A stretch of DNA of 64,000 nucleotides from Cellulophaga baltica (GCF_018861125.1 NZ_JAHKQN010000005.1:1-64000), one strand, 5' to 3'; positions 9,890 to 22,718 are shown, counted from the stretch's first letter. Numbers and translations are program-made. Notes: generated by a model not told the origin, from the letters alone.

Positions 9890-12800
9890 TTAAAATTTAA
9901 ATTCTTCTTTACGAGCCATAATCTCATCATACTCTTCTTTAGACCCTACGATAATACTATCATAATCTCTCATACCTGTACCTGCTGGTATTTTATGACC
10001 TACAATAACATTTTCTTTCAAGCCTTCTAAACCATCAACTTTACCAGCTACTGCTGCTTCATTTAATACTTTAGTTGTCTCTTGGAACGATGCTGCAGAT
10101 ATAAACGACTTCGTCTGTAACGATGCACGTGTAATACCTTGAAGTATTGGCGTAGCAGTTGCCGCAATAGCGTCTCTAGCTTCAACTAAAGCTTTATCAC
10201 CACGACGTAAAACAGAGTTTTCATCTCTTAATTGACGTGCTGTAATAATTTGTCCTGCTTTTAATGTATCAGATTCACCAACTTCAACAACAACTTTCTT
10301 ACCAAAAATTTCATCATTCTCAGTAATAAAATCGTCTTTATGAGCTAATTGATTCTCTAAGAAAATAGTATCTCCTGGATCTTGAATTCTAACTTTACGC
10401 ATCATTTGACGTACTACAACCTCAAAGTGCTTATCGTTAATTTTCACCCCCTGTAAACGATATACTTCTTGTACTTCATTTACTAAATACTGCTGCACAG
10501 CAGATGGGCCTTTAATTTTCAATATATCCTCAGGAGTAATTGAACCATCAGAAAGTGGCATACCAGCACGAACATAATCATTCTCTTGTACTAATATTTG
10601 ATTAGAAAGTTTAACTAAATACTTTTTAACCTCACCTAATTTAGATTCAATAATAATCTCTCTATTACCTCTTTTAATTTTACCAAAAGAAACAACACCG
10701 TCAATCTCAGAAACTACAGCTGGATTAGAAGGATTACGAGCTTCAAATAACTCAGTAACTCTTGGAAGACCACCGGTAATATCACCAGACTTAGCAGATT
10801 TACGAGGAATCTTAACTAAGATCTTACCTTCCGTAACTTCTTCACCATTATCTACCATAATGTGAGAACCTACTGGTAAGTTATATGAACGTAATACTTC
10901 ATCCTTATTATTCTTAATAAGTAATGTTGGTATTAGCTTCTTATTTCTTGATTCAGATATTACTTTTTCTTGGAAACCAGTTTGCTCATCAATTTCAACT
11001 TGGTATGTTACACCTTGATCAATATTTTCATATGCAATTGTACCAGGGAATTCAGTAACAATAACACCATTATATGGATCCCATTGACAAATTACATCAT
11101 CTTTAGCGACCTTAGCTCCGTTCTTAATAAATAATTGAGAACCGTAAGATATATTATTTGTACTTAAAGTAATTCCTGTTTTTGGATCAACTATTTTTAC
11201 TTCAGAAGTTCTTGATATTACAATCTCTTCATCTTCGCCTTCACCATTTTTAGCTGTAACAGTTCTTAAATCTTCAATTTCAGCAATACCAGCAAATTTA
11301 GCAGAAAGCTTATTATCTTCAGAAATGTTACCTGCAATACCCCCAACGTGGAATGTACGTAGTGTTAACTGTGTACCAGGTTCACCAATAGATTGTGCAG
11401 CAACTACACCTACAGCTTCACCTCTTTGCACCATTTTATTAGTAGAAAGGTTTCTACCATAACATTTACCACAAATTCCTTTAGAAGCCTCACAAGTTAA
11501 TGCGGAACGAACTTCAACTTTATCAATCGGAGAAGCTTCAACACGTCTAGCATCTGCTTCATGTATTTCTTGACCTGCTTTAAGAAGTTGTTCTTCTGTA
11601 ATTGGATCAAAAACATCATGTAAAGAAACTCTACCTATAATACGTTCTCCTAATGATTCTACAATCTCTTCGTTTTTCTTTAATGCTTCAACTTCAATAC
11701 CTCTTAAAGTACCACAGTCTTCAGTATTAATAATAACATCTTGAGATACATCAACTAAACGACGTGTTAAGTAACCTGCATCGGCAGTTTTTAATGCCGT
11801 ATCCGCAAGACCCTTACGAGCACCGTGAGTAGATATAAAGTATTCAAGAATTGAAAGCCCCTCTTTAAAGTTTGATAAAATCGGGTTTTCAATAATCTCA
11901 CCACCACCGGCAGTAGATTTTTTAGGCTTAGCCATCAAACCACGCATACCTGTTAACTGACGGATTTGCTCTTTAGAACCCCTCGCACCAGAATCAAGCA
12001 TCATAAACACAGAATTAAATCCTTGTTGATCTTCACGAATACGTTTCATAGCTAACTCAGTTAACTGTGCATTTGTTGAAGTCCAAACATCAATAACTTG
12101 GTTATAACGTTCGTTGTTAGTAATAAGACCCATGTTATAGTTAGACATAATACCTTCTACCTGACCATTAGCATCACCAATCATGTCATGCTTTTCAGGT
12201 GGAATAATAATATCTCCTAAACTAAAGGAAAGACCACCTTTAAAGGCGAATTCGTAACCCATAGTTTTAATCTTATCTAAGAAATCAGCAGTAGTAGGCA
12301 CATCTGTAGCCTCTAAAATTCCACCAATAATATCTCTTAAAGATTTTTTATTTAATACAACGTTAATGTAACCAGCCTGTGGTGGTACCATTCTATTAAA
12401 TAGAACTCTACCTACAGTTGTTGGGATAATTTGATAAACTAACTCACCAGCTTCATTAAAATCTTTTGCTCTTACTTTAACACCTGCATTCAAATCAACC
12501 ATTCCCTCATTGTGAGCAATCACAACTTCTTGAGCAGAATAGAAAGTTAAACCTTCTCCTTTAATAGGAACTTCTGGTGTAGATTTACGCTCTTTGGTCA
12601 TATAATAAAGACCCAAGACCATATCCTGAGATGGTACCGTAATTGGAGAACCATTCGCAGGGTTTAATATATTATGAGAAGCCAACATTAATAATTGACA
12701 TTCTAAAATTGCCTCTGGCCCTAATGGTAAGTGAACCGCCATTTGATCCCCATCAAAATCCGCATTAAATGCAGTACATACAAGTGGGTGTAAACGAATA

Positions 12801-14188
12801 GCTTTACCTTCAATTAACTTAGGTTGGAATGCTTGAATACCTAAACGGTGTAATGTAGGAGCCCTGTTTAACATAACCGGATGTCCTTTCAATACATTTT
12901 CCAAGATATCCCAAACAACAGGCTCTTTTTTATCTATAATCTTCTTAGCAGACTTAACTGTTTTTACAATACCTCTTTCGATTAACTTACGAATTACAAA
13001 AGGCTTATAAAGTTCAGCAGCCATATCTTTTGGAAGACCACATTCAAATAATCTTAATTCTGGTCCTACAACAATTACAGAACGTGCTGAATAATCCACA
13101 CGCTTACCAAGCAAGTTTTGACGGAAACGACCTTGCTTACCTTTTAATGAATCAGAAAGTGATTTTAATGGTCTGTTCGATTCTGTTTTAACAGCAGAAG
13201 CCTTTCTTGTGTTATCGAATAAAGAATCAACGGATTCTTGAAGCATACGCTTCTCGTTTCTAAGAATTACTTCTGGAGCTTTTATCTCAACCAATCTTTT
13301 CAAACGGTTGTTACGGATAATAACTCTACGGTAAAGATCATTTAAATCTGAAGTCGCAAAACGACCACCATCAAGTGGCACAAGAGGACGTAATTCTGGT
13401 GGAATAACAGGGATTACTTTCATAATCATCCACTCAGGTCTATTCTCTCTATTTTCTTGAGACTCTCTTAAAGATTCAACAACTTGAAGTCTCTTTAAAG
13501 CTTCAGTTTTACGTTGCTTAGAAGTTTCTGTATTTGCTTTATGTCTTAATTCATAAGAAAGTACATCTAAATCGATACGAGCTAAAATATCAATTAAACA
13601 TTCAGCACCCATTTTAGCTATAAACTTATTAGGGTCAGAATCTTCTAAATATTGATTTTCTATTGGAATAGATTCCAATATGTTTAAATACTCTTCTTCA
13701 GTTAAGAAATCCATTTTATTGATTTCTTCACCTTCAGGACCTTTAGCAATACCTGCTTGAATTACAACATAACGCTCATAATAGATAATCATGTCTAATT
13801 TCTTAGAAGGCAAACCTAATAAGTATCCTATTTTATTGGGTAAAGATCTGAAGTACCAGATATGAGCGACAGGAACCACCAAATTAATGTGACCTACTCT
13901 ATCTCTACGTACTTTCTTTTCAGTAACCTCTACACCACAACGGTCACAAACAATACCACGGTAACGAATTCTCTTGTATTTTCCACAAGCACATTCGTAA
14001 TCTTTTACAGGGCCAAAAATACGCTCACAAAAAAGACCGTCACGCTCAGGTTTGTGCGTTCTATAGTTTATAGTTTCAGGCTTTAAAACTTCTCCTCTTG
14101 ACTCTGCCAGAATTGATTCTGGCGAAGCCAAACCTATTGAAATTTTATTGAACCTTTTTACTGTGTTATTATCTCTTTGTCTAGCCAT
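9890..14188 (-). CDS. rpoC: DNA-directed RNA polymerase subunit beta'
   Basis: This is the 1432-residue largest subunit of RNA polymerase. The N-terminal zinc site has Cys66, Cys68, Cys81 and Cys84. The catalytic Mg-binding loop NADFDGDQM lies near residues 473-481, and the second zinc cluster [16 protein letters not shown] lies near residue 910. The bridge helix and trigger loop regions follow ([24 protein letters not shown] split over the two). The start at MARQRDNN gives the usual length for Bacteroidota. It follows rpoB after 63 bases and precedes DUF3467. Confidence 0.98.
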   Translation of the reverse strand: MARQRDNNTVKRFNKISIGLASPESILAESRGEVLKPETINYRTHKPERDGLFCERIFGPVKDYECACGKYKRIRYRGIVCDRCGVEVTEKKVRRDRVGHINLVVPVAHIWYFRSLPNKIGYLLGLPSKKLDMIIYYERYVVIQAGIAKGPEGEEINKMDFLTEEEYLNILESIPIENQYLEDSDPNKFIAKMGAECLIDILARIDLDVLSYELRHKANTETSKQRKTEALKRLQVVESLRESQENRENRPEWMIMKVIPVIPPELRPLVPLDGGRFATSDLNDLYRRVIIRNNRLKRLVEIKAPEVILRNEKRMLQESVDSLFDNTRKASAVKTESNRPLKSLSDSLKGKQGRFRQNLLGKRVDYSARSVIVVGPELRLFECGLPKDMAAELYKPFVIRKLIERGIVKTVKSAKKIIDKKEPVVWDILENVLKGHPVMLNRAPTLHRLGIQAFQPKLIEGKAIRLHPLVCTAFNADFDGDQMAVHLPLGPEAILECQLLMLASHNILNPANGSPITVPSQDMVLGLYYMTKERKSTPEVPIKGEGLTFYSAQEVVIAHNEGMVDLNAGVKVRAKDFNEAGELVYQIIPTTVGRVLFNRMVPPQAGYINVVLNKKSLRDIIGGILEATDVPTTADFLDKIKTMGYEFAFKGGLSFSLGDIIIPPEKHDMIGDANGQVEGIMSNYNMGLITNNERYNQVIDVWTSTNAQLTELAMKRIREDQQGFNSVFMMLDSGARGSKEQIRQLTGMRGLMAKPKKSTAGGGEIIENPILSNFKEGLSILEYFISTHGARKGLADTALKTADAGYLTRRLVDVSQDVIINTEDCGTLRGIEVEALKKNEEIVESLGERIIGRVSLHDVFDPITEEQLLKAGQEIHEADARRVEASPIDKVEVRSALTCEASKGICGKCYGRNLSTNKMVQRGEAVGVVAAQSIGEPGTQLTLRTFHVGGIAGNISEDNKLSAKFAGIAEIEDLRTVTAKNGEGEDEEIVISRTSEVKIVDPKTGITLSTNNISYGSQLFIKNGAKVAKDDVICQWDPYNGVIVTEFPGTIAYENIDQGVTYQVEIDEQTGFQEKVISESRNKKLIPTLLIKNNKDEVLRSYNLPVGSHIMVDNGEEVTEGKILVKIPRKSAKSGDITGGLPRVTELFEARNPSNPAVVSEIDGVVSFGKIKRGNREIIIESKLGEVKKYLVKLSNQILVQENDYVRAGMPLSDGSITPEDILKIKGPSAVQQYLVNEVQEVYRLQGVKINDKHFEVVVRQMMRKVRIQDPGDTIFLENQLAHKDDFITENDEIFGKKVVVEVGESDTLKAGQIITARQLRDENSVLRRGDKALVEARDAIAATATPILQGITRASLQTKSFISAASFQETTKVLNEAAVAGKVDGLEGLKENVIVGHKIPAGTGMRDYDSIIVGSKEEYDEIMARKEEFKF

Positions 14189-14251
14189 AACAATATGGTG
14201 ATGATAAATTAAATTTGTTTTACTAAATAGTGTCTCTAAAACCTATTCTTA

Positions 14252-17200
14252 CTACTCTTCCAGTCTAATATCTAAACCTAATCCCTTAAGCTCATGCATT
14301 AATACATTGAAAGATTCTGGTAAACCAGGCTCTGGCATTGTTTCTCCTTTTACAATAGATTCGTAAGTTTTAGCTCTACCTACAACATCATCAGACTTCA
14401 CAGTCAAAATTTCTCGTAATGTAGCTGAAGCTCCATAAGCTTCAAGTGCCCAAACTTCCATCTCTCCAAAACGCTGACCACCAAATTGTGCTTTACCACC
14501 TAATGGTTGTTGTGTAATTAAAGAGTATGGTCCAATAGAACGAGCGTGCATCTTATCATCTACCATGTGACCTAATTTCAACATGTAAATAACACCAACC
14601 GTTGCTGGTTGATCAAAACGTTGCCCAGTTCCACCATCATGTAAATATGTATGACCGAATCTTGGAATTCCAGCTTCATCTGTAAATTCATTAATTTGAT
14701 CTAATGATGCTCCATCAAAAATTGGAGTAGCATATTTTTTACCTAATTTAAGACCTGCCCAACCAAGAACAGTTTCATAAATCTGACCAATGTTCATACG
14801 AGATGGTACACCTAATGGATTCAATACAATATCAACTGGTGTTCCGTCTTCTAAGAAAGGCATATCTTCATGACGAACAATACGAGAAACAATACCTTTG
14901 TTACCGTGACGACCCGCCATTTTATCACCTACTTTAAGCTTACGTTTTTTAGCTACATAAACTTTAGCTAACTTCATAATACCAGCTGGTAGTTCATCAC
15001 CTACAGAAATTGTAAACTTATCTCTTCTCAAGTTCCCTTGAAGGTCATTAAGCTTGATCTTGTAGTTATGTAATAAATCAGCAACTAATACATTTGTATC
15101 TTTATCAGTTGTCCAACTACCACCTACTAAGTGAGCAAAATCATCAACAGAGTTTAACATTTTCATGGTGTATTTCTTTCCTTTCGGAAGTACTTCTTCT
15201 CCAAGATCATTTAATACACCTTGAGAAGTTTTACCATTTACAAGATTGAATAGTTTTTCGACTAAAACATCTTTTAACTGTTGGAATTTTACTTCGTATT
15301 CTAACTCTAATTTAGATATTGCTTCTTTATCTTCAGAACGTTTTCTCTTATCTTTAATAGAACGAGAGAATAATTTCTTACCAATAACAACACCACGTAA
15401 TGAAGGAGAGGCTTTCAAAGAGGCATCTTTAACATCACCTGCTTTATCACCAAATATTGCACGAAGCAATTTTTCTTCTGGCGTTGGGTCAGATTCTCCT
15501 TTAGGAGTAATCTTACCAATTAAAATATCACCAGGCTTAACTTCAGCACCTATACGGATCATTCCGTTTTCATCTAAATCTTTTGTAGCTTCTTCAGAAA
15601 CGTTAGGAATATCATTTGTTAACTCCTCTGCACCCAATTTTGTATCTCTAACCTCTAGAGAATACTCATCAACGTGAATTGAGGTAAAAATATCATTACT
15701 AACAACTTTTTCTGAAATTACAATTGCATCCTCAAAGTTATACCCTTTCCAAGGCATGAAGGCAACTTTTAAGTTTCTACCTAAAGCTAACTCTCCGTTT
15801 TCAGTTGCATAACCTTCACAAAGTACTTGACCTTTTTTCACTCTATCACCCACTCTTACGATTGGTTTTAGATTGATACTTGTACCTTGGTTAGTTTTTC
15901 TAAACTTAACTAATTTATATGTTTTAGAGTCATCATCAAAACTAACTAAACGCTCTTCTTCTGTTCTATCATATTTAATAGTAACAATTTGAGAATCTAC
16001 GTATTGTATAGTTCCATCTCCTTCAGCATTTATTAATACTCTAGAATCTGAAGCTACTTGACGTTCTAAACCTGTACCAACAATTGGCGCATCAGGTCTC
16101 AATAATGGAACTGCTTGACGCATCATGTTTGACCCCATCAATGCACGGTTAGCATCATCATGTTCCAAAAAAGGAATTAATGAGGCCGATATAGATGCAA
16201 TTTGATTAGGAGCAACATCAGTAAAATGAATTTCTGAAGGATCCACAACAGGGAAATCACCTTCTTCTCTTGCAATTACTTTTTCTGCAGTAATAGTACC
16301 TTCATCATCCATAGGAATGTTTGCCTGAGCAATCATCATTCCTTCTTCTTCTTCAGCACTTAAATATCTAAAGTTTTCAATATCTACTTTTCCATTTTCA
16401 ACTGTTCTGTATGGAGTCTCCAAGAATCCCATAGAGTTTACTTTAGAAAAAACAGATAATGAAGAAATCAAACCAATATTTGGTCCTTCAGGTGTTTCAA
16501 TAGGACATAATCTACCATAGTGTGTATAGTGAACATCACGAACCTCGAAACCTGCTCTTTCTCTCGATAAACCGCCTGGTCCAAGAGCCGATAATCTTCT
16601 CTTGTGCGTAATCTCAGCTAATGGATTTGTTTGATCCATAAATTGAGACAACTGGTTAGTTCCAAAGAATGAATTAATAACTGAAGATAATGTCTTCGCA
16701 TTAATTAAATCAATAGGTGTAAAAACTTCGTTATCACGTACATTCATACGCTCACGAATTGTTCTCGCCATACGCGCAAGACCAACACCAAATTGTTGAG
16801 ATAATTGCTCACCGACTGTTCTAACACGACGGTTAGAAAGGTGATCAATATCATCAATCTCTGCTTTTGAGTTAATTAATTCAATAAGGTATTTGATGAT
16901 TGTTATGATATCTTCTTTAGTCAAGACTTGCTTGTCCATTCCAATATCTAACTGTAATTTTTTATTCATTCTATAACGACCAACTTCACCTAAGTTATAA
17001 CGTTGATCAGAGAAGAATAATTTATCAATAATACCACGTGCTGTTTCCTCATCTGGCGGTTCAGCATTACGTAATTGACGGTATATATGTTCTACTGCTT
17101 CTTTTTCAGAATTCGTAGGATCTTTTTGTAATGTATTATGAATAATACCATAATCAGATTGCGCTGCACTTTCTTTATGTAAAAGAACAGTTTTCACATC

Positions 17201-18061
17201 AGCATCTACAATTTGAGCAATATGATCTTTTTCTAAAACTGTGTCACGATCTAAAATAATTTCGTTTCTTTCAATAGAAACAACCTCACCAGTATCTTCA
17301 TCAACGAAATCTTCATGCCAAGTATTTAAAACCCTAGCAGCTAATTTACGTCCTAAAACTTTTTTAAGTCCTGCTACAGAAACTTTGATTTCTTCTGATA
17401 AATCAAAAATCTCTAATATATCTTTATCACTTTCAAAACCGATAGCTCTAAATAAAGTTGTAACAGGTAATTTTTTCTTTCTATCAATGTAAGCGTACAT
17501 AACGCCATTGATATCTGTAGCAAATTCTATCCAAGAACCTTTAAAAGGAATTACTCTTGCAGAATATAATTTTGTTCCATTTGCATGGAATGATTGTCCA
17601 AAGAAAACACCTGGAGATCTATGTAATTGTGAAACAACAACACGCTCTGCACCATTGATAACAAAGGTACCACTTGGTGTCATGTAAGGAATAGTTCCTA
17701 AATACACATCCTGAACAATAGTTTCGAAATCCTCATGTTCCGGATCAGTACAATATAATTTTAACCTTGCTTTTAGCGGAACGCTATGGGTAAGACCACG
17801 TTCTATACATTCTTGTATAGAATAACGAGGCGGGTCTATAAAATAATCTAAGAACTCTAATACGAACTGATTTCTCGTGTCCGTAATTGGAAAGTTCTCC
17901 ATGAACGTATTATATAGTCCTTCGTCTCCCCTTTCGTCAGATTTTGTTTCTAATTGAAAAAAATCTTGAAACGACTTAACCTGAATGTCCAAGAAATCCG
18001 GATAATTCGGAATATTCTTAGCGGATGCGAAATTTATTCTTTCAGTCTGATTTGTAAACAT
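14252..18061 (-). CDS. rpoB: DNA-directed RNA polymerase subunit beta
   Basis: This is the 1269-residue beta subunit. Visible signatures include the rifampicin-pocket region ([17 protein letters not shown], then [25 protein letters not shown] broken across the cluster), the GRHGNKG segment near the active site, and the C-terminal [11 protein letters not shown] motif. The rifampicin pocket residues look like the sensitive type (Gln, Asp, His and Ser at the usual places). The frame extends one codon upstream to a TTG. I chose the ATG at 18061 because relatives begin at the equivalent of [14 protein letters not shown] hairpin at 18134-18173 precedes the gene. Confidence 0.97.
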   Translation of the reverse strand: MFTNQTERINFASAKNIPNYPDFLDIQVKSFQDFFQLETKSDERGDEGLYNTFMENFPITDTRNQFVLEFLDYFIDPPRYSIQECIERGLTHSVPLKARLKLYCTDPEHEDFETIVQDVYLGTIPYMTPSGTFVINGAERVVVSQLHRSPGVFFGQSFHANGTKLYSARVIPFKGSWIEFATDINGVMYAYIDRKKKLPVTTLFRAIGFESDKDILEIFDLSEEIKVSVAGLKKVLGRKLAARVLNTWHEDFVDEDTGEVVSIERNEIILDRDTVLEKDHIAQIVDADVKTVLLHKESAAQSDYGIIHNTLQKDPTNSEKEAVEHIYRQLRNAEPPDEETARGIIDKLFFSDQRYNLGEVGRYRMNKKLQLDIGMDKQVLTKEDIITIIKYLIELINSKAEIDDIDHLSNRRVRTVGEQLSQQFGVGLARMARTIRERMNVRDNEVFTPIDLINAKTLSSVINSFFGTNQLSQFMDQTNPLAEITHKRRLSALGPGGLSRERAGFEVRDVHYTHYGRLCPIETPEGPNIGLISSLSVFSKVNSMGFLETPYRTVENGKVDIENFRYLSAEEEEGMMIAQANIPMDDEGTITAEKVIAREEGDFPVVDPSEIHFTDVAPNQIASISASLIPFLEHDDANRALMGSNMMRQAVPLLRPDAPIVGTGLERQVASDSRVLINAEGDGTIQYVDSQIVTIKYDRTEEERLVSFDDDSKTYKLVKFRKTNQGTSINLKPIVRVGDRVKKGQVLCEGYATENGELALGRNLKVAFMPWKGYNFEDAIVISEKVVSNDIFTSIHVDEYSLEVRDTKLGAEELTNDIPNVSEEATKDLDENGMIRIGAEVKPGDILIGKITPKGESDPTPEEKLLRAIFGDKAGDVKDASLKASPSLRGVVIGKKLFSRSIKDKRKRSEDKEAISKLELEYEVKFQQLKDVLVEKLFNLVNGKTSQGVLNDLGEEVLPKGKKYTMKMLNSVDDFAHLVGGSWTTDKDTNVLVADLLHNYKIKLNDLQGNLRRDKFTISVGDELPAGIMKLAKVYVAKKRKLKVGDKMAGRHGNKGIVSRIVRHEDMPFLEDGTPVDIVLNPLGVPSRMNIGQIYETVLGWAGLKLGKKYATPIFDGASLDQINEFTDEAGIPRFGHTYLHDGGTGQRFDQPATVGVIYMLKLGHMVDDKMHARSIGPYSLITQQPLGGKAQFGGQRFGEMEVWALEAYGASATLREILTVKSDDVVGRAKTYESIVKGETMPEPGLPESFNVLMHELKGLGLDIRLEE

Positions 18062-18133
18062 CAATGGACAAAATTTTGATTATGAATACTTACTCTAATA
18101 ATTATACATAGCTAAAGGCTACATACATAAATA

Positions 18134-18173
18134 GGTTTAGGTCTAAACACTAAAAAGTGAAAAGACCTAAACC
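18134..18173 (-). terminator. Hairpin between rplL and rpoB (partial terminator or processing site)
   Basis: A perfect 10-bp stem (GGTTTAGGTC against GACCTAAACC) encloses an inner 4-bp stem CACT/AGTG with an AAAA loop. The leftward RNA continues with CTATTTATG rather than a solid U run, so it is at most a partial terminator. In E. coli the equivalent rplL-rpoB spacer also holds an attenuator and an RNase III site. The same role here is inferred from position. Confidence 0.6.
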
Positions 18174-18195
18174 AAAAATACTATGGTTGCTTAAA

Positions 18196-18573
18196 TTACT
18201 TAAGCTCAACTTCTGCTCCTGCTTCTTCCAATGATTTTTGAATTCCTTCAGCTTCATCTTTAGAGATACCTTCTTTAATAGCTTTTGGTGCGCTATCAAC
18301 GATATCTTTAGCATCTTTTAATCCTAAACCAGTTAACTCTTTAACTAATTTTACTACAGCTAATTTAGATGAACCAGCAGCTTTTAAGATAACATCAAAT
18401 TCTGTTTTCTCTTCAGCAGCTTCACCACCTGCAGCACCACCTCCAGCAGCAACTGCAACCGCAGCAGCAGCAGGCTCAATACCGTACTCGTCTTTTAATA
18501 TGTTAGCTAATTCGTTAACTTCTTTTACTGTTAAGTTAACTAATTGTTCTGCGAAATCTTTTAAATCTGCCAT
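18196..18573 (-). CDS. rplL: Large ribosomal subunit protein bL12 (L7/L12)
   Basis: This 125-residue stalk protein recruits translational GTPases to the ribosome. The N-terminal dimerisation helix ([20 protein letters not shown]) is followed by an Ala/Gly-rich hinge near residues 35-55. The conserved C-terminal domain follows, with [20 protein letters not shown]. It lies 53 bases after rplJ in the conserved rplKAJL order. The length and hinge are normal. Confidence 0.98.
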   Translation of the reverse strand: MADLKDFAEQLVNLTVKEVNELANILKDEYGIEPAAAAVAVAAGGGAAGGEAAEEKTEFDVILKAAGSSKLAVVKLVKELTGLGLKDAKDIVDSAPKAIKEGISKDEAEGIQKSLEEAGAEVELK

Positions 18574-18626
18574 TTTTCTACCGTTTAATAAATTTTTAAA
18601 ATATAATTGTTTTTAGTGCGTACTTT

Positions 18627-19145
18627 TTATTTCTCTGATAATGTCTTAAGAATACCAGCGATTTTACCACCACCAGACTTAAGCCCAGAAATAACATTCT
18701 TAGCTGGAGACTGAAGTATCGTAATAATTTCACCAATAACTTCTTCTTTAGACTTGATATCTACTAGAGCTTGTAATTGATCATCACCAATATAAACTGC
18801 TTCTTCAACAAAAGCACCTTTTAACAATGGCTTATCTTTAGTTTTAGCTCTAAAAGCTTTTATCAATTTTGCTGGAGCATTACCTACTTCAGAAAACATC
18901 AAAGATGTACTTCCCTTAAGAACCTCTGGTAATTCACCAAATTCTTTATCAGAAGCATTCATTGCTTTTTCAAGCAATGTATTTTTAACAACTGCTAATT
19001 TAATATTTGCTTTAAAACAAGCTCTTCTTAAATCTGAAGTTGTTGCTGCGTCTAAACCAGATATATCAGCTAAATATATAGTTGATGCATCACCTAATTG
19101 CGCAGTTAAATCTTCTATTACGTTTAATTTTTCCTCTCTTGTCAT
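18627..19145 (-). CDS. rplJ: Large ribosomal subunit protein uL10
   Basis: This 172-residue base of the L7/L12 stalk binds 23S rRNA and several bL12 dimers. The N-terminal rRNA-binding domain includes SGLDAATTSDLRR and KNTLLEKAM. The C-terminal helix (NVISGLKSGGGKIAGILKTL) is where bL12 docks. It starts only 12 bases after rplA, which leaves no room for the long structured L10-binding leader known upstream of rplJ in E. coli. Any autogenous control would have to act elsewhere. Confidence 0.97.
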   Translation of the reverse strand: MTREEKLNVIEDLTAQLGDASTIYLADISGLDAATTSDLRRACFKANIKLAVVKNTLLEKAMNASDKEFGELPEVLKGSTSLMFSEVGNAPAKLIKAFRAKTKDKPLLKGAFVEEAVYIGDDQLQALVDIKSKEEVIGEIITILQSPAKNVISGLKSGGGKIAGILKTLSEK

Positions 19146-19157
19146 AATATATCCGAA

Positions 19158-19847
19158 TTAAACTGATTTAGCATCTAATTGCACACTAGGACTCATAGTA
19201 CTAGACATGAAAATACTTTTAATATAAACACCTTTAGCCGCAGTTGGCTTTAACTTATTTAAAGTATCGATAAGTTCTTTTGCATTTTCTTCTATCTTCT
19301 CTGCAGAGAAAGATACTTTTCCAATCGCAGCGTGAACTATACCAGTTTTATCTACTTTAAAGTCAATTTTACCAGCTTTTACTTCAGACACCGCTTTCGC
19401 AACATCCATAGTTACTGTTCCAGTTTTTGGATTAGGCATTAAACCTCTAGGCCCTAAAACTCTACCTAATGGCCCTAATTTACCCATAACACTTGGCATA
19501 GTGATGATTACATCAACATCAGTCCAACCGCCTTTAATTTTATCCAAGTATTCTTGTAAACCAACAAAATCAGCACCAGCTTCTTTAGCTTCTGCTTCTT
19601 TATCAGGTGTTACCAATGCTAAAACTTTTACATCTTTACCAGTTCCATGAGGTAATGTTACAACTCCACGAACCATTTGATTAGCTTTTCTAGGATCAAC
19701 TCCTAAACGAACTGCTAAATCAACAGATGCATCAAATTTTGACTTTGTGATTTCTTTTACTAAAGCTGAACCTTCTTGTAAAGAATAGATTTTATTTTTA
19801 TCTATCTTAGAAAGCGCTTCTTTTTGATTCTTTGTTAATTTTGCCAT
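19158..19847 (-). CDS. rplA: Large ribosomal subunit protein uL1
   Basis: This 229-residue L1-stalk protein has the two-domain fold. Signatures include [19 protein letters not shown] and the RNA-binding segment [18 protein letters not shown] (both near the family consensus). In many bacteria uL1 represses its own rplK-rplA mRNA by binding near the start of rplK. The 64-base gap between nusG and rplK could hold such a site, but I did not identify it. It starts 19 bases after rplK. Confidence 0.98.
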   Translation of the reverse strand: MAKLTKNQKEALSKIDKNKIYSLQEGSALVKEITKSKFDASVDLAVRLGVDPRKANQMVRGVVTLPHGTGKDVKVLALVTPDKEAEAKEAGADFVGLQEYLDKIKGGWTDVDVIITMPSVMGKLGPLGRVLGPRGLMPNPKTGTVTMDVAKAVSEVKAGKIDFKVDKTGIVHAAIGKVSFSAEKIEENAKELIDTLNKLKPTAAKGVYIKSIFMSSTMSPSVQLDAKSV

Positions 19848-19866
19848 TATAAATGCTTTTAAGATA

Positions 19867-20304
19867 TTAAAAAGGTCTAGTGCCAGAAACTTTTAAACCC
19901 ATAGATCTTGCAGTTCCAGCAATCATACTCATAGCAGATTCTACTGTAAATGCATTAAGATCTACCATTTTGTCCTCAGCGATTGTCTTAATCTGATCCC
20001 AAGATACGTTACCGTTCTTAACACGATTAGGCTCCCCTGAACCCTTTTTAATCTTAGCCGCTTCCATAAGCTGAACTGCCGCCGGCGGTGTCTTTACAAT
20101 AAAGTCAAACGACTTATCTTTGTATACCGTGATAGCAACAGGTAAAACTTTACCTTGTTTGTCCTGTGTACGCGCATTAAATTGCTTACAGAACTCCATG
20201 ATGTTAACACCGGCAGCACCTAAAGCGGGTCCAACCGGTGGCGATGGATTCGCTGCACCTCCCCTAACTTGTAGCTTAACTACTTTACTTACTTCTTTTG
20301 CCAT
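19867..20304 (-). CDS. rplK: Large ribosomal subunit protein uL11
   Basis: This 145-residue component of the GTPase-associated centre binds the 1070 region of 23S rRNA. It carries the N-terminal proline-containing segment [17 protein letters not shown], which is part of the thiostrepton pocket, and a C-terminal RNA-binding domain with [10 protein letters not shown]. uL11 is also required for ribosome-dependent stringent-factor activation in bacteria. It lies between nusG and rplA in the standard order. Confidence 0.98.
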   Translation of the reverse strand: MAKEVSKVVKLQVRGGAANPSPPVGPALGAAGVNIMEFCKQFNARTQDKQGKVLPVAITVYKDKSFDFIVKTPPAAVQLMEAAKIKKGSGEPNRVKNGNVSWDQIKTIAEDKMVDLNAFTVESAMSMIAGTARSMGLKVSGTRPF

Positions 20305-20368
20305 TGTTTTTAATTAAATTAAATTGTGTCATTTGGAAGCAACACAACTTTTTATGTAACAGTTCTAA

Positions 20369-20920
20369 TTATACTTTTTCAACTTGCATATAACTTAACT
20401 CTAATGGAGTTTTTCTTCCGAAAATCTTAACCATTACCTCAAGCTTACGCTTTTCTTCATTAATTTTTTCAACTGTACCATTGAAACCATTAAAAGGTCC
20501 GTCAATCACCTTAACAGTTTCACCCATTACATAAGGTATAGCAACACTATCTGTTGCCACTGTTAATTCATCAACTTTACCTAACATTCTATTTACTTCA
20601 GTTTTCCTAAGCGGAACAGGATCACCCCCTTTAGTTTCACCTAAAAAACCGATAACATTAGTGATCGAACGCACAATATGCACCATCTCACCACCAAGAT
20701 TAGCCTTAATCATTATATAACCAGGAAAGTAAACTCTTTCTTTATTTGATTTTTTACCGTTACGAATTTGAACGACTTTTTCAGTAGGAACTAAAACCTC
20801 TTCTAAGTAATCAGAAAAACCTAATCTAGCTACCTCAGACTCGATATAACCTTTGATTTTATTTTCTTGACCACTTACAGCCCTAACAACATACCATTTT
20901 TTTTCTAATACTTCAGACAT
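20369..20920 (-). CDS. nusG: Transcription termination/antitermination protein NusG
   Basis: This 183-residue elongation factor binds RNA polymerase through its N-terminal NGN domain (WYVVRAVSGQENKIKGYIE). It contacts Rho or ribosomal protein S10 through a C-terminal KOW domain (DGPFNGFNGTVEKINEEK). The frame and length match the family. It follows secE by 10 bases and precedes rplK. Flavobacteria can also carry NusG paralogues (UpxY/LoaP type), but the housekeeping neighbourhood identifies this copy as NusG proper. Confidence 0.97.
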   Translation of the reverse strand: MSEVLEKKWYVVRAVSGQENKIKGYIESEVARLGFSDYLEEVLVPTEKVVQIRNGKKSNKERVYFPGYIMIKANLGGEMVHIVRSITNVIGFLGETKGGDPVPLRKTEVNRMLGKVDELTVATDSVAIPYVMGETVKVIDGPFNGFNGTVEKINEEKRKLEVMVKIFGRKTPLELSYMQVEKV

Positions 20921-20930
20921 AGAGCTTTTC

Positions 20931-21119
20931 TTAATTAATTAAATTATCAAAATAAATTTGAATCAACTTACCAAAAAGACTATCTACACCCCAAGTTGCC
21001 AAAGCGAATAAAATAGAAAATACAGCTACAATTACCATCAAATTAGAAGATTCTGACTTTGGAGGTAATGTAATATTAGTTCTAAGTTCCTCTATGGATT
21101 CCTTGATATATGTCAACAT
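20931..21119 (-). CDS. secE: Preprotein translocase subunit SecE
   Basis: This 62-residue single-span form of SecE stabilises SecY in the inner membrane. A short amphipathic helix (YIKESIEELRTNITLPP) precedes one hydrophobic segment from about residue 28 to 52. The small size is usual outside the gamma-proteobacteria. It sits between tRNA-Trp and nusG, the conserved secE-nusG arrangement. Confidence 0.94.
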   Translation of the reverse strand: MLTYIKESIEELRTNITLPPKSESSNLMVIVAVFSILFALATWGVDSLFGKLIQIYFDNLIN

Positions 21120-21183
21120 GCTGCGAAAGATTTAACTTTTTAAATTATTAAAAAGATCACCAAAGATAATCTTTTCTCATTTG

Positions 21184-21256
21184 CACGGGAGGAGAGACTC
21201 GAACTCCCGACACCTGGTTTTGGAGACCAGTGCTCTACCAACTGAGCTACACCCGT
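21184..21256 (-). tRNA. tRNA-Trp (anticodon CCA)
   Basis: A 73-nt cloverleaf read on the minus strand has an acceptor stem beginning ACGGGTG, the D-arm GCTCAGTTGGTAGAGC, the anticodon loop CTCCAAA closed by CTGGT/ACCAG, and a TTCGAGT T-loop. One T-T mismatch is seen in the acceptor stem with this fold. CCA is not encoded. It lies between tuf and secE in the same operon. Confidence 0.96.
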
Positions 21257-21330
21257 TTATATTTACATCGAAAGGTATCTGCTAAAAACAGACACCCTTG
21301 ATGTATATAATTTATTAATCTCTATAAAGA

Positions 21331-22518
21331 TTAATCTAATATCTCAGTTACCTGACCTGCACCTACAGTTCTACCACCTTCACGGATAGCAAAACGCAAA
21401 CCAATACTTAATGCAATTGGAGATAACAAATCAACAGTAATTGTAAGGTTATCACCTGGCATTACCATTTCAACTCCATCAGGAAGGTTGATTGTACCTG
21501 TAACATCCGTTGTTCTTACATAAAACTGTGGACGGTAATTATTATGGAATGGTGTATGACGACCACCTTCTTCTTTTTTAAGAACATAAACCTCAGCCTT
21601 AAACTTCGCATGCGGAGTTACAGAACCTGGCTTAACAATAACCATACCTCTTTTTATATCTGACTTTTCAATACCTCTTAATAAGATACCTACATTATCA
21701 CCAGCTTCACCTCTATCTAATATCTTACGGAACATTTCAACCCCAGTAATAGTAGAGTTTAATTTTTCAGCACCCATACCAATAATCTCAACAGGATCTC
21801 CAGTATTAGCAACACCAGTCTCTATACGACCAGTTGCAACAGTACCACGACCAGTAATAGTAAATACATCTTCAACTGGCATTAAGAAATCTTTTTCAAC
21901 ATCTCTCTTAGGAAGCTCGATCCAAGCATCAACCTCTTCCATTAACTTCATTACAGTATCAACCCACTTTTGCTCACCATTAAGCGCACCTAAAGCAGAA
22001 CCAGCAACAACAGGTCCGTTATCACCATCATACTCATAGAAAGATAATAATTCTCTTACTTCCATTTCAACAAGCTCTAAAAGCTCCTCATCATCAACCA
22101 TATCCACTTTATTCATGAATACAACGATTCTAGGAATACCAACCTGGCGACCTAAAAGGATGTGCTCACGAGTTTGAGGCATAGGACCATCAGTAGCAGC
22201 AACAACCAAAATAGCACCATCCATTTGAGCAGCACCAGTAACCATGTTCTTTACGTAATCGGCGTGACCTGGACAGTCAACGTGAGCGTAGTGACGGTTA
22301 GCTGTTGAATATTCAACGTGAGATGTATTAATAGTAATACCTCTTTCTTTCTCCTCAGGAGCGTTGTCAATTGAATCGAAACTTCTCAATTCAGACAATC
22401 CTGCATTAGCCAAAACAGTTGTAATAGCGGCAGTCAATGTAGTTTTACCGTGATCTACGTGTCCTATAGTACCGATATTTAAATGCGGTTTGGAACGATC
22501 GAAAGTTTCCTTAGCCAT
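21331..22518 (-). CDS. tuf: Elongation factor Tu
   Basis: This 395-residue GTPase delivers aminoacyl-tRNA to the ribosome. GTP-binding motifs are G1 GHVDHGKT at 19-26, G3 DCPGH near 81 and G4 NKVD near 136. Domains II and III follow, with [13 protein letters not shown] and a C-terminal [16 protein letters not shown]. The length is standard. Its location downstream of four tRNA genes and upstream of tRNA-Trp and secE mirrors the tufB locus of many bacteria. Confidence 0.99.
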   Translation of the reverse strand: MAKETFDRSKPHLNIGTIGHVDHGKTTLTAAITTVLANAGLSELRSFDSIDNAPEEKERGITINTSHVEYSTANRHYAHVDCPGHADYVKNMVTGAAQMDGAILVVAATDGPMPQTREHILLGRQVGIPRIVVFMNKVDMVDDEELLELVEMEVRELLSFYEYDGDNGPVVAGSALGALNGEQKWVDTVMKLMEEVDAWIELPKRDVEKDFLMPVEDVFTITGRGTVATGRIETGVANTGDPVEIIGMGAEKLNSTITGVEMFRKILDRGEAGDNVGILLRGIEKSDIKRGMVIVKPGSVTPHAKFKAEVYVLKKEEGGRHTPFHNNYRPQFYVRTTDVTGTINLPDGVEMVMPGDNLTITVDLLSPIALSIGLRFAIREGGRTVGAGQVTEILD

Positions 22519-22576
22519 GTGTATTTAATTTTAATCTTAGTTTATAATATTAGTGTACAAATAATGTTCTTTAGTG

Positions 22577-22648
22577 AGCCAATGATGAGATTTGAACTCA
22601 TGACCTCTTCCTTACCAAGGAAACGCTCTACCCCTGAGCTACACCGGC
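22577..22648 (-). tRNA. tRNA-Thr (anticodon GGT)
   Basis: This 72-nt minus-strand tRNA has acceptor arm GCCGGTG against CATTGGC (two G-U pairs), D-arm GCTCAGGGGTAGAGC and anticodon loop TTGGTAA, which reads ACC/ACU. CCA is not encoded. It is the last tRNA before tuf. Confidence 0.95.
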
Positions 22649-22718
22649 CTAATTGAGTCCACAACCTTATACAATGATTAAAAACTCAAAAAAACAACCT
22701 TACACTCAAGGTTTATAG

